Shown piece by piece: positions 7,790 through 15,901 of a stretch of 64,000 nt of DNA. Each line of letters starts with the position of its first letter. The stretch's first letter is position 1. A program made the position numbers and the translations under genes. The DNA is from an uncultured Eubacteriales bacterium (GTDB lineage: Bacteria > Bacillota > Clostridia > Oscillospirales > Oscillospiraceae), in contig OMZQ01000007.1 of NCBI GenBank assembly GCA_900315595.1, positions 62,001 through 126,000 on the forward strand. The letters are read 5' to 3'. The notes under the pieces are model-generated. The model was given only the letters and a program-made list of their open reading frames with translations. It had not been told where the DNA came from and did not search any database.

Positions 7790-9594
7790 AAGAAACGAAA
7801 CGGAACGACGCGCCGCCTGACGCGGCCGAGGAACAGTCCTTCCGCGCCCTGCGCGAGCTGCGCCGCCGCGTCAAGGACGGAACCTTCGGCGAGATCCTGG
7901 ACGACTGGCGCTGGATCTTCACCTACAGCAAGCGCTACAGGTGGGCCATCGTCTTCTATACCGTGCTGGGCATCGTCAGCACGACCCTCGGCCTGATCTC
8001 CAGTCTGATGGCAAAGTACACCCTGGATATCATCGTCGGGCAGAAGACCTCCAAGCTCTGGCTGCTGTTCATCATCATGGTGGGCAGCGCCCTGTTCAGC
8101 GTGGTGTTTGAAAACCTTCTGGGCCGGATCTCGCTGAAGATCGGCATCCGGATCGGCAACGACATCCGCTCCGACGTCTTCTCCAAGATCATCGACAGCG
8201 ACTGGGCCAGACTCAACGAATACCAGAGCGGCGATATCGTCAACCGCTTCAATAACGATACCGGCACCGTCGGCTCCAACGCCGTGAGCTGGCTGCCCAC
8301 GATCCTGATCTCGCTCTACCGCTTCGCCGCGACCTTCGTCGTTCTGGCCCACTACGACCTGTTCATTGCGTTCTTCTCCCTGGCCTCCGCTCCGGCGCTG
8401 ATGCTGATGTCCCGCTTCGTCATTCGCAAGCAGCGCTATTACGGTCAGAAGATGCGGGAGATGAGCAGTAAGATGATGAGCTTCGAGGTGGAAACCTTCT
8501 ATAACCTCGATACCATCAAGTCCTTCGGCGTCACCGATCAGTACGGCAGAAAGCTGGACGACCGGCTGGAGGAGATGAAGCAGGTCTCGCTGGACTACAA
8601 CAAATTCACGATCCATACGAACGTCTTCATGTCCGTCGCCGGGACCGTCGTCTCGATGACGATCTTCGGCTACTGCCTGTATCGTCTCTGGTACGGAACG
8701 GACTTCACCTTCGGCACGATGACGCTCTTTCTCCAGCAGTCGCGCGGACTGAGCGCCGCCTTCCGCTCCGTCGTCGGCATCATTCCGGGCTTTCTGAACG
8801 CCTCCGTCTCCGCGCACCGCATCCGGGAGCTGGTGGAGCTGCCCAAGGAGATCCGCCTGCCGGAGAGCAGGGCCTTTGCCGAAAAGGCAAAGGACGGTCT
8901 GACCCTGGAGCTGACCGATCTCAGCTTCGGCTACGATCCGGACAAGCCCGTCGTGGAGCACGCTGCGCTGCGGGCGGGTCCGGGCGAGATCGTCGCCCTG
9001 ATCGGCGCCTCCGGCGAGGGCAAGACCACCATGATCCGTCTGCTTCTGGCCCTGGTCCATCCCGGAGCGGGGAGCGTGCGGATCCGCGCCGCAGACGGGG
9101 CTGAGCTGACCCTGAATGCCGAAACCCGCAGTCTGATCTCCTACGTGCCCCAGGGCAACACGATCCTCTCCGGCACGATCGAGGAGAACCTCCGCGTCGG
9201 CAGGGAGGATGCAACGGAGGCGGAGATGCGCGCCGCGCTGGAGCTTGCCTGCGCGCTGGACTTTGTGGATAAGCTGCCGAACGGCCTCCGGACGGAGCTG
9301 GGACGCCGCGGCAAGGGTCTCTCCGAGGGACAGGCCCAGCGGATCGCCATCGCCCGCGCCGTGCTGCGCGACGCGCCGATCCTCCTGCTGGACGAGGCGA
9401 CCTCCTCCCTGGACGTCGCCACCGAGCGCCGGGTCCTTCGGAATCTGATGACGATGGCCCCGAACAAGACCTGCATCGTCACCACCCACCGCCCGAGCGT
9501 TCTGAACCTCTGCACCCGTGTCTATCAGGTGACCGCCCGCGCCGTCACCGAGCTCGACGCCGAGACCTCGGCGCGTCTTGCCATGGATTTTTAG
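7786..9594 (+). CDS. ABC transporter, fused permease and ATPase
   Basis: A 602-residue ABC-B type half-transporter exporter. A transmembrane domain spans roughly residues 45-340 with six predicted helices. The ATPase domain carries Walker A G-A-S-G-E-G-K-T-T near residue 407, signature L-S-E-G-Q-A-Q-R, and Walker B I-L-L-L-D-E-A-T-S. There is no N-terminal C39 peptidase, so it would not cleave a leader itself. As the last gene of the kinase/PqqD/nucleotidyltransferase cassette, and overlapping the previous gene by ATGA, it most likely exports the product of that cassette. It is followed by a strong terminator. Confidence 0.92.
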   Translation: MKETKRNDAPPDAAEEQSFRALRELRRRVKDGTFGEILDDWRWIFTYSKRYRWAIVFYTVLGIVSTTLGLISSLMAKYTLDIIVGQKTSKLWLLFIIMVGSALFSVVFENLLGRISLKIGIRIGNDIRSDVFSKIIDSDWARLNEYQSGDIVNRFNNDTGTVGSNAVSWLPTILISLYRFAATFVVLAHYDLFIAFFSLASAPALMLMSRFVIRKQRYYGQKMREMSSKMMSFEVETFYNLDTIKSFGVTDQYGRKLDDRLEEMKQVSLDYNKFTIHTNVFMSVAGTVVSMTIFGYCLYRLWYGTDFTFGTMTLFLQQSRGLSAAFRSVVGIIPGFLNASVSAHRIRELVELPKEIRLPESRAFAEKAKDGLTLELTDLSFGYDPDKPVVEHAALRAGPGEIVALIGASGEGKTTMIRLLLALVHPGAGSVRIRAADGAELTLNAETRSLISYVPQGNTILSGTIEENLRVGREDATEAEMRAALELACALDFVDKLPNGLRTELGRRGKGLSEGQAQRIAIARAVLRDAPILLLDEATSSLDVATERRVLRNLMTMAPNKTCIVTTHRPSVLNLCTRVYQVTARAVTELDAETSARLAMDF

Positions 9595-9611
9595 GCCGTA
9601 GCAAAGAGAGC

Positions 9612-9645
9612 GAGCGCACAGCCAGACCGGCTGTGCGCTCTTTTT
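9612..9645. terminator. Intrinsic terminator after the ABC gene
   Basis: Perfect 12-bp stem GAGCGCACAGCC / GGCTGTGCGCTC (9612-9640), 5-nt loop, followed by TTTTT on the plus strand. It also lies 4 bp beyond the stop of the convergent secreted-protein gene. Confidence 0.8.
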
Positions 9646-9648
9646 GCC

Positions 9649-10359
9649 CTATGGGAGCTTTGCCGAAAGCCGGACCGTGCCGCCGGCCAGGACCTGGAAC
9701 TGCTGGAGCGGGCGTCGGTCGTGGACCAGGGTATAACGCCCCTCCGGCAGACCCTGGAAGCGCAGGACCCGGGCGTAGGACCCGTCCGCTCCGCGTCCCT
9801 CCTGCTCCGGGATGAAGAAGTCCCGCGTCCAGCGCCGACCCAGGTCGTCCACAAGCAGAATGCTCTCATAGCCCGGCTCGGTCAGCGTCAGCGTGATCTC
9901 CGCTTGTCCGGGGCGGAAGCGCTCCAAGTGCAGAAGCTCTCCGTCGGACCAGAGCCGGCCCGCCGTTTCGGTGATCGCCGCGTTTTCCAGCACGCGGAAG
10001 CTGCCGATCCGCTCCGAATCGAGGGTGAGGCAGTACCGCCCCGGGGTCACGGGGCCGAGGGCGGCGTCTCCGTCCGCGTCCGCCTCCACCTCCGCGATCG
10101 GGCTGCCGCTGAGATCGCAGAGCCACAGCCGTCCCCGGATCGGGGTCTCCAGCCGCAGGGCCGCGTAGCAGGCCGCCGGGGCGAGGACCTCCTCCGCCGC
10201 CTCCGTCGCGGTCTGCCGGGCGGACTCCGCCCGCGCCGTGACGGAGGGCGGGTCCGGGATGCGGCCCGCGGCGGATACGTTGGCGTATGCCGCCGCGCTG
10301 AGCGTCAGGACACCGATCATCGCCCCGAGCGCCGCCAGCCGTATTGAATAATCGTTCAT
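9649..10359 (-). CDS. Secreted protein with beta-rich repeats, unknown function
   Basis: About 236 residues. It begins with a short positive segment and a hydrophobic stretch L-A-A-L-G-A-M-I-G-V-L-T-L-S-A-A-A-Y-A that reads as a signal peptide or membrane anchor. The rest is rich in short beta patterns ending in G-R-Y-C-L-T-L and G-R-Y-T-L-V, each led by a G-x-V-x-P-G or G-L-P-E-G turn. These resemble the Cna-B/prealbumin-like folds of surface proteins. The start at 10359 is fixed by AAGGAGAC; longer upstream reading has no ribosome site. No catalytic motif seen. Confidence 0.75.
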   Translation of the reverse strand: MNDYSIRLAALGAMIGVLTLSAAAYANVSAAGRIPDPPSVTARAESARQTATEAAEEVLAPAACYAALRLETPIRGRLWLCDLSGSPIAEVEADADGDAALGPVTPGRYCLTLDSERIGSFRVLENAAITETAGRLWSDGELLHLERFRPGQAEITLTLTEPGYESILLVDDLGRRWTRDFFIPEQEGRGADGSYARVLRFQGLPEGRYTLVHDRRPLQQFQVLAGGTVRLSAKLP

Positions 10360-10478
10360 GTATCTTCTGTCTCCTTTCCGTGGGTATCTACAGTATAAGA
10401 TCTGACCGGCGAAGAACCTGTCGAGACGGGGGAGACAAAAAAATAAATCCAAATCCTGCGGCCCCGATCCTGCCCGCA

Positions 10479-10507
10479 TTGACAAATCCCGCGCCGCTTG
10501 CTAAAAT
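10479..10507 (+). promoter_or_regulatory. SigA promoter of the GH13 gene
   Basis: Consensus TTGACA (10479-10484), 17-bp spacer, TAAAAT (10502-10507), 39 bp before the GH13 start codon. Confidence 0.8.
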
Positions 10508-10545
10508 GGGAGCGTCAGCCCCACTCATCGTAAAGGAGCCATTTT

Positions 10546-12405
10546 ATGCGCATTCTCTACAATTCCCGCGATTCGGAGTATAAGCGGCCCTTCGGAACGC
10601 TGACCGAGGACCAGACCTGCACGATCCGCATCCGCATCCCCGCCGAGCTTGAATGCCGGGGGGCCCAGCTCGTTCTGGAGCACGAGGACGGCAGACCCTT
10701 TCGCGAATTCCGCCTGGTCTGGGCCGGGCAGGACGCGGACTACCATATCTTCAAATGCGATTTCTCCATTCAGGCCCGCGGCCTGTATTTCTACTGGTTC
10801 CGCGTCACCGGCAAGACCGGCCCCTTCCGTCTCTTTCGCCGCGGCGACGATACCAACATGGAGGACGGGGACCGCTGGCAGCTTTCCGTCGTGCCTGCGG
10901 ACTTCACGGTCCCGGCTGCCTTCCGGGGCAGGGTCATGTACCAGATCTTTCCGGACCGGTTTTGCCGGGTCGGGGACTGCGACGCGTCGGAAAAGCTCAA
11001 GCCCTGGACTCTGCGCGAAGACTGGGGCGGCACGCCCGAATACCGTCCGGACCCCAAAACCGGGGAGGTCCTCTGCAACGATTTCTTCGGCGGCAATTTC
11101 CGCGGCATCGCCTCGAAGCTGGATTATCTGAAGGACCTCGGCGTGGAGCTTCTCTATCTCAACCCGATCTCGATGGCCTTCTCCAACCACCGCTATGACA
11201 CCGCCGACTACAAGCGCCCCGATCCGCTGCTCGGCACCGAGGAGGACTTCCGCGCCCTCTGCGATGCGGCCCACGCCCGGGGCATGCGCGTGATCCTGGA
11301 CGGGGTCTACTCCCATACCGGGAGCAATTCGGTGTATTTCGACAAAAACGGCGTCTTCGGAACCGGAGCCTGCTCCGCCGGAACCGCCTCGCCCTACTAT
11401 TCGTGGTACCGCTTCCGCCGCTTCCCCGATGATTACGAATGCTGGTGGAACTTCCCCACGCTCCCGAACGTCACAGAGACCGAGGAGAGCTATCAGGACT
11501 TCATCATCCGAGACGAGGATTCCGTCATCGCCCACTGGCTGCGCCTCGGCGCGGACGGCTTCCGCCTGGACGTGGCGGACGAGCTGCCGGATTCGTTTAT
11601 CCTGAACTTCAAGCGCGGCCTGCGCGCCCGGAAGCCGGACGGCTTTCTGATGGGCGAGGTCTGGGAGGACGCCTCCAACAAGACCGCCTACTCCGTCCGC
11701 CGCCGCTATTTCGTGGACGGAGAGCTCGATTCCGTGATGAACTACCCCTGGCGGACGGCCATTTTGCGCTATCTGCGCGCAGAGGACGACGGCGCAGCCC
11801 TGGGCGAGACCGTGATGACCATCGCGGAAAACTATCCGCCCCAGGTCCTCCAGGCCGTGATGAACGCCCTCTCCACCCACGATACCCCCCGCGCCCTGAC
11901 CCTGCTGCACGGCGACTGCCCCGAGACGCGCGAGGCGCAGGCGAGCTTCCGCCTGACGCCCGACGAGCGGGAGGCTGCCTTTGAAAAGCTCCGCGCAGCC
12001 GCCTTTTTGCAGTATACCCTGCCCGGAAACCCCTGCCTCTACTACGGCGACGAGGCCGGCATGGAGGGCTGCAAGGACCCCTTCAACCGGGCCTGCTACC
12101 CCTGGGGTCAGGCGGACGAGCGGTTTTTGAACCTCTTCCGCAGCCTCGGAAGACTGAAACGCGAAACCCCCGCCCTGCGCGCCGGAGACGTCCGCGTGAT
12201 GCGCGCCGGCGGCGGCGTCTTCGCCTTCCGCCGGAGCCTCCGATCCGCCGACGACCTGCCGACGGAAACGGTCGTGTGTTATGTCAACCGTTCAGGCGGC
12301 CCGATCTTCGTCCCGGCCCGCCACGCCCTGCTGGCGCAGAACGCGTCCCGCACGGACGGCGGCTTCGAGCTTTCCCCCGGTGGCTTCGGCTGCTTCGCGG
12401 AATAA
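10546..12405 (+). CDS. GH13 alpha-glycosidase (neopullulanase/cyclomaltodextrinase type)
   Basis: A 619-residue cytoplasmic alpha-amylase-family enzyme with no signal peptide. An N-terminal beta domain (about residues 1-130, CBM34-like) precedes the TIM barrel. All catalytic pieces are present: region I L-D-G-V-Y-S-H-T-G, nucleophile Asp342 in G-F-R-L-D-V-A-D-E, acid/base Glu371 in G-E-V-W-E-D, and Asp446 in S-T-H-D-T-P-R. The architecture and intracellular location suggest cleavage of imported maltodextrins, cyclodextrins or pullulan fragments. It has its own consensus promoter and is followed after 58 bp by an unrelated membrane protein. Confidence 0.92.
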   Translation: MRILYNSRDSEYKRPFGTLTEDQTCTIRIRIPAELECRGAQLVLEHEDGRPFREFRLVWAGQDADYHIFKCDFSIQARGLYFYWFRVTGKTGPFRLFRRGDDTNMEDGDRWQLSVVPADFTVPAAFRGRVMYQIFPDRFCRVGDCDASEKLKPWTLREDWGGTPEYRPDPKTGEVLCNDFFGGNFRGIASKLDYLKDLGVELLYLNPISMAFSNHRYDTADYKRPDPLLGTEEDFRALCDAAHARGMRVILDGVYSHTGSNSVYFDKNGVFGTGACSAGTASPYYSWYRFRRFPDDYECWWNFPTLPNVTETEESYQDFIIRDEDSVIAHWLRLGADGFRLDVADELPDSFILNFKRGLRARKPDGFLMGEVWEDASNKTAYSVRRRYFVDGELDSVMNYPWRTAILRYLRAEDDGAALGETVMTIAENYPPQVLQAVMNALSTHDTPRALTLLHGDCPETREAQASFRLTPDEREAAFEKLRAAAFLQYTLPGNPCLYYGDEAGMEGCKDPFNRACYPWGQADERFLNLFRSLGRLKRETPALRAGDVRVMRAGGGVFAFRRSLRSADDLPTETVVCYVNRSGGPIFVPARHALLAQNASRTDGGFELSPGGFGCFAE

Positions 12406-12463
12406 GCCCGCATTCCAATTCTCAATTTCAATTCTCCATTCCCCCGCTCCGGGAGGTGTTTTC

Positions 12464-13144
12464 ATGCGAAAAACCGGTTGGATCGCTCTGATTTCCGGAG
12501 CGATCCTGAGCATCGCGCTCTTTCTGGTCCGGCAGACCCGCTGGTACGCGGTCCAGCGTTCCGGCGAGCTGTCCGACTTTGCCCAGACCGTCAATTCCGC
12601 CTTCTGGGCTGCCCTGATCACGACGGTCTTCGGTCTCGTCCTTCTGCTTCTGACCCTGCGCCGCCGCAAACCGCAGGAGGTGGAGCGCCCCGCTCCGCTG
12701 GAGATCACCTGGATCTGCCCCTACTGCGGCGGAAAGAACACCGAGGGCGACGAGACCTGCAAGCGCTGCGGCACGCCCAAATACCGCCCGCCCGTGCTTT
12801 GGACCTGCGGCTGGTGCGGGACGGAAAACCCTGAAACCGAGGGCGTCTGCGCCCGCTGCCACGCGCCGCGCAGCGCTGCGGTCCGGGCCTGGACCTGCCC
12901 GCACTGCGGCTCCCAGAGCCCCGTCACCGCTGAGACCTGCGTGGTCTGCGGCGCGGCGCGTCCGCAGGTCGTCCCCACCTGGCGCTGCCGCGCCTGCGGT
13001 TCTCTGAACCCGGAAAACGCCGTCCGCTGCCAGGTCTGCAAGGCGCCCCGCGCTGCCGAAACCTGGGCCTGCCCCACCTGCGGGACCCGTAACCCGCAGA
13101 AGCTGGACCGCTGCTTCGTCTGCCGTACCCGCCGCCCCGAATGA
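12464..13144 (+). CDS. Membrane protein with five RanBP2-type zinc fingers
   Basis: About 226 residues. Two hydrophobic helices (about residues 6-22 and 45-66) are followed by five tandem fingers of about 30 residues with spacing W-x-C-x2-C-x3-[N/S]-x6-C-x2-C. They begin W-I-C-P-Y-C, W-T-C-G-W-C, W-T-C-P-H-C, W-R-C-R-A-C and W-A-C-P-T-C. The Trp and the middle Asn are typical of RanBP2/NZF fingers, which bind ssRNA or ubiquitin in eukaryotes. The start at 12464 has GGGAGGTG upstream. The stop overlaps a possible ATG of the next gene. No function assigned; a structural or nucleic-acid role on the cytoplasmic face is inference. Confidence 0.85.
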   Translation: MRKTGWIALISGAILSIALFLVRQTRWYAVQRSGELSDFAQTVNSAFWAALITTVFGLVLLLLTLRRRKPQEVERPAPLEITWICPYCGGKNTEGDETCKRCGTPKYRPPVLWTCGWCGTENPETEGVCARCHAPRSAAVRAWTCPHCGSQSPVTAETCVVCGAARPQVVPTWRCRACGSLNPENAVRCQVCKAPRAAETWACPTCGTRNPQKLDRCFVCRTRRPE

Positions 13145-13173
13145 TCCGTATCTTTGAAATGGAGGAACCTCGA

Positions 13174-14247
13174 ATGAAAAAGCTGCTTGCCTGCCTGCTC
13201 CCCCTCTGCCTGCTGGCGGCGATGCTCTGCGGCTGCACCAGCACCGGCGAGACGCCGTCCGCTGCGCCCGCGGCCCCGGCTCCGTCCGCGTCCGCCCCGG
13301 CATCCAGTATTCCCGTCCCGGAATCGAGCCTTCCCGTCCCGGAATCGACCGAGGCCCCTGCAGCCACGGAGCCGGTCGTCGAGGTCCCGGAGGACCTGCA
13401 CCCCATGCTCTTCCGCGTCACCGGCGAGGGCGGGCAGGAGATGTATCTGTTCGGCACGATCCACGTTGGGGACGAGCGCAACGCCGCCGCCCTTTCGCTG
13501 ATCGCGCCGACGCTGGACGAATGCGACGCCCTGGCCGTGGAGTTCGACGTCCTGGCCTTTGAGGAAGATATGAGCGCCGCGTCGGAGATGATGATGCAGT
13601 TCCTCCTGCTGGACGGAACCACGGCGGAGGACCATATGCCTGCCGAGACCTACCGCGCCGCTGCGGATCTGCTGGAGAAGGCCGGCCTCATGCCGGATAT
13701 CATGAAGCAGTTCAACCTCGGAATGTGGGCCCAGCTCGTGGAGCAGGCCGCCCTGATGACGGAAAGCGACCTGAGCGCGGAATACGCCATGGACACCTAT
13801 CTGATCCGCCATGCCTACGATCATCAGATCGAGGTCCGGGACGTTGAATCCGCCGCCTTCCAGTACGGGATGCTCGCAGACTTCTCCGACGAGCTCGATC
13901 TGCTTCTGATCCGCAGCACCCTGGACAATCTGGACGGCTACGGCGCGCAGATCTCCGAGCTCTACGAGGCCTGGTGCAGCGGCGACTATGACGCCATCCA
14001 GGCCCTGAACGAAACGGAAACGGAGGACGGGGAATACACCGAGGAGGAGCTGGCACTCCTGGAGGACTATCAGCGCCGGATGCTCGACGACCGCAACCTC
14101 GGCATGCGTGACCGCGCCGTGGAATGGATGCAGGCGGGGGACCGGGTCTTCTTTGCCGTCGGCGCAGGCCACCTGGTCGGGGACGCCGGTCTCGTCAGCC
14201 TGCTGCGCGCGGCGGGCTACGAGGTGGAGCAGGTGAGCGGAGACTGA
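13174..14247 (+). CDS. TraB/GumN-family lipoprotein
   Basis: A 357-residue protein with a lipoprotein signal ending L-A-A-M-L-C-G-C, then a Pro/Ala/Ser-rich linker with a duplicated P-V-P-E-S-S/T unit, then a TraB/GumN (TIKI-like) domain. Its hallmark motifs G-T-I-H-V-G-D near the domain start and G-A-G-H-L-V-G-D-A-G-L near the end are intact; in TIKI relatives these form a metal-dependent protease site. Probably anchored to the outer face of the membrane. The start at 13174 is chosen for its GGAGG box and signal peptide, although an in-frame ATG at 13141 overlaps the previous stop. Confidence 0.88.
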   Translation: MKKLLACLLPLCLLAAMLCGCTSTGETPSAAPAAPAPSASAPASSIPVPESSLPVPESTEAPAATEPVVEVPEDLHPMLFRVTGEGGQEMYLFGTIHVGDERNAAALSLIAPTLDECDALAVEFDVLAFEEDMSAASEMMMQFLLLDGTTAEDHMPAETYRAAADLLEKAGLMPDIMKQFNLGMWAQLVEQAALMTESDLSAEYAMDTYLIRHAYDHQIEVRDVESAAFQYGMLADFSDELDLLLIRSTLDNLDGYGAQISELYEAWCSGDYDAIQALNETETEDGEYTEEELALLEDYQRRMLDDRNLGMRDRAVEWMQAGDRVFFAVGAGHLVGDAGLVSLLRAAGYEVEQVSGD

Positions 14248-14269
14248 TACGCGGAACGGGATCGGGAAT

Positions 14270-14335
14270 CGCGCTGTTTCTTCCCTAAAAACGCGCTGTT
14301 TCTTCCCTAAAAACGCGCTGTTTCTTCCCTAAAAT
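14270..14335 (+). repeat. Three tandem 22-bp repeats
   Basis: Three head-to-tail copies (14270-14291, 14292-14313, 14314-14335) of a unit beginning CGCGCTGTTTCTTCCCTAAA. They are identical except for the last base. The array ends 5 bp before the -35 of the lipoprotein promoter at 14341, so it may be an operator array; no hairpin is formed within a unit. Confidence 0.85.
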
Positions 14336-14340
14336 TCTTC

Positions 14341-14369
14341 TTGCTTTTTCCGGAAGCCTATGGTATAAA
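14341..14369 (+). promoter_or_regulatory. SigA promoter of the lipoprotein gene
   Basis: TTGCTT (14341-14346), 17-bp spacer, TATAAA (14364-14369), about 75 bp before the start codon and directly after the 22-bp repeat array. Confidence 0.65.
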
Positions 14370-14443
14370 GGAACCGAAGGGGTTGCGTGCGCCCGAATGA
14401 AATGCGCGGCCCGATTTCATGATGAAAAGGAGACGAACGCACT

Positions 14444-14848
14444 ATGAAACGCATCATTTCCCTGATTCTCGTTGCGCTGCTTGTTGCGGCCCTGTTTGTC
14501 GGCTGCTCCAAGTCTGACCCCGTCGGCACCTACAAGATCGACATGGACAGCATGATCGAGGCGACGAAGAAAGAGTCCGACAAAGCGAAGGACATGTCCA
14601 ATGAGGAAATCAAGGACCTCCTGAAAACGATCGGCATGACCGAGGATTCCATGAGCCTTGAGATCAAGAAGGACGGCACCTTCGTCCTCGACCTCTCCGG
14701 CGACAAGACGGAAGGCACCTGGAAGCAGGACGGCTCCAAGCTGACCCTGACTGCGGAAAACGATCCCATTGACGTTGACTTCTCCGACGGCAAGATCACC
14801 ATGGAAGTGGAAGAAGCCGGCATGAAGCTGATCTTCGTCAAGAAGTAA
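14444..14848 (+). CDS. Small lipoprotein with one lipocalin-like repeat domain
   Basis: A 134-residue lipoprotein. The signal ends L-F-V-G-C-S and the lipid-modified Cys is at residue 21. The mature part holds a charged helix and then a beta segment, K-K-D-G-T-F-V-L-D, T-E-G-T-W-K-Q-D-G-S-K-L-T-L, ending in I-F-V-K-K. The same D-G-T/G-T-W/D-G-x-x-L-T pattern appears twice in the next gene, so the two are paralogues. It is probably exposed on the outer membrane face; function unknown. The strong promoter and terminator around it suggest an abundant monocistronic message. Confidence 0.85.
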   Translation: MKRIISLILVALLVAALFVGCSKSDPVGTYKIDMDSMIEATKKESDKAKDMSNEEIKDLLKTIGMTEDSMSLEIKKDGTFVLDLSGDKTEGTWKQDGSKLTLTAENDPIDVDFSDGKITMEVEEAGMKLIFVKK

Positions 14849-14869
14849 TCCCACGCAACCGTAATAAAC

Positions 14870-14900
14870 CGGGCCGGAGGGAAACCTCCGGCCCGAATAA
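14870..14900 (+). terminator. Terminator between the paired lipoprotein genes
   Basis: Perfect 11-bp stem CGGGCCGGAGG / CCTCCGGCCCG (14870-14895) with a GAAA loop, then AATAAAAT. The U-run is weak, so some read-through into the next lipoprotein gene is likely. Confidence 0.6.
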
Positions 14901-14927
14901 AATAACGAAAGGAATCAAAGGAATCAA

Positions 14928-15827
14928 ATGAAGAAGATTTTGGCACTCACCCTGGTTCTCGTCCTCGTTCTGGCGGCCTTCGTCGGCTGCAAGAAGACCG
15001 ACGCGACCGACAAGAACGGCGACACCGCCGCCCAGAAGACCACCGAAGCGCCTCTCTCCGAGGGTATCGTCGGCTGGTACAAGGCCGAAACCGTCAACGG
15101 CATGAGCTTCACCGAATGGGTGGCCTCCATGTTCGGCGGCCTGGCCGGAGAAGACGAGACCGCTCCCACCATGTCCGAGGAGGAGCTGAAGGAGAAGCTC
15201 ACCTCGCTTGGCATCGATCTGGACAATTTCATGTCCATTGAGCTCCTGGAAGACGGCACCGCCGTCATGTCCTCGATGGGCATCGCTTCCAAGGGCACCT
15301 GGACCCAGGACGGCGAGAACGTCACCGTTACCACCAAAGACGGCACCGAGCAGAAGGGCACCTTTGACGGCAGCCGTCTGACCCTGAAGGCAAGCTCCGA
15401 GCAGATGGAAACGACCGTCGTCTTCGTCAAGGCGCAGAAGCCCGCCGAGCCCGAGGTTGATCCCGAGCTGCTGAACAACGATCCGAACAACATCGTCGGC
15501 ATCTACCACGTGAGCAAGATCAACGGCCAGACCCTTGAGGAGTACGTGGCGAACGCAGCCAAGGAGAGCGGCGTCGAGGTGGAAACCTACCTCGCGCAGA
15601 ACGGCATCGAGCTGGAAAACTATATGCCCATGACCATCCGCAGCGACAACACGGTTGAGATCAAGGCGTTCGCCATCAAGATGACCGGCACCTGGGCTCT
15701 GGACGGCGAGACCCTGACCATCACCATGGATCAGGACGGCGAGTCCCAGACCACCACCGGCACCTTTGCCAACGGGGAGATCGTCATCGGCGAAGAGGGC
15801 CAGATGATCACCTTCGTCAAGGGCTGA
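14928..15827 (+). CDS. Lipoprotein with two tandem copies of the same domain
   Basis: A 299-residue lipoprotein with its lipobox at V-G-C (Cys21). Two homologous halves follow. The first contains I-V-G-W-Y, T-S-L-G-I-D-L, L-E-D-G-T-A-V and K-G-T-W-T-Q-D-G. The second, after a Pro/Glu linker near residue 170, contains I-V-G-I-Y, N-G-I-E-L, R-S-D-N-T-V and T-G-T-W-A-L-D-G. Each half matches the single domain of the gene upstream, so the locus grew by duplication and fusion. Surface location is likely; function unknown. Confidence 0.87.
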   Translation: MKKILALTLVLVLVLAAFVGCKKTDATDKNGDTAAQKTTEAPLSEGIVGWYKAETVNGMSFTEWVASMFGGLAGEDETAPTMSEEELKEKLTSLGIDLDNFMSIELLEDGTAVMSSMGIASKGTWTQDGENVTVTTKDGTEQKGTFDGSRLTLKASSEQMETTVVFVKAQKPAEPEVDPELLNNDPNNIVGIYHVSKINGQTLEEYVANAAKESGVEVETYLAQNGIELENYMPMTIRSDNTVEIKAFAIKMTGTWALDGETLTITMDQDGESQTTTGTFANGEIVIGEEGQMITFVKG

Positions 15828-15861
15828 TCCCTGCCGCGTCCCCGGCAAAGCATTTGAAACA

Positions 15862-15901
15862 GGCTCCCCGCACGGCAGTTTTCCGTGCAGGGAGCCGCTT
15901 T
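15862..15901. terminator. Terminator between convergent lipoprotein and spoIVB genes
   Basis: GGCTCCC-C-GCACGG pairs with CCGTGC-A-GGGAGCC (15862-15896) around one internal mismatch, followed by GCTTTT on the plus strand. Confidence 0.65.

Noticed and set aside
14270-14335. Possible CRISPR array
   Set aside because: The 22-bp units are directly adjacent with no spacers, and no cas genes are nearby.
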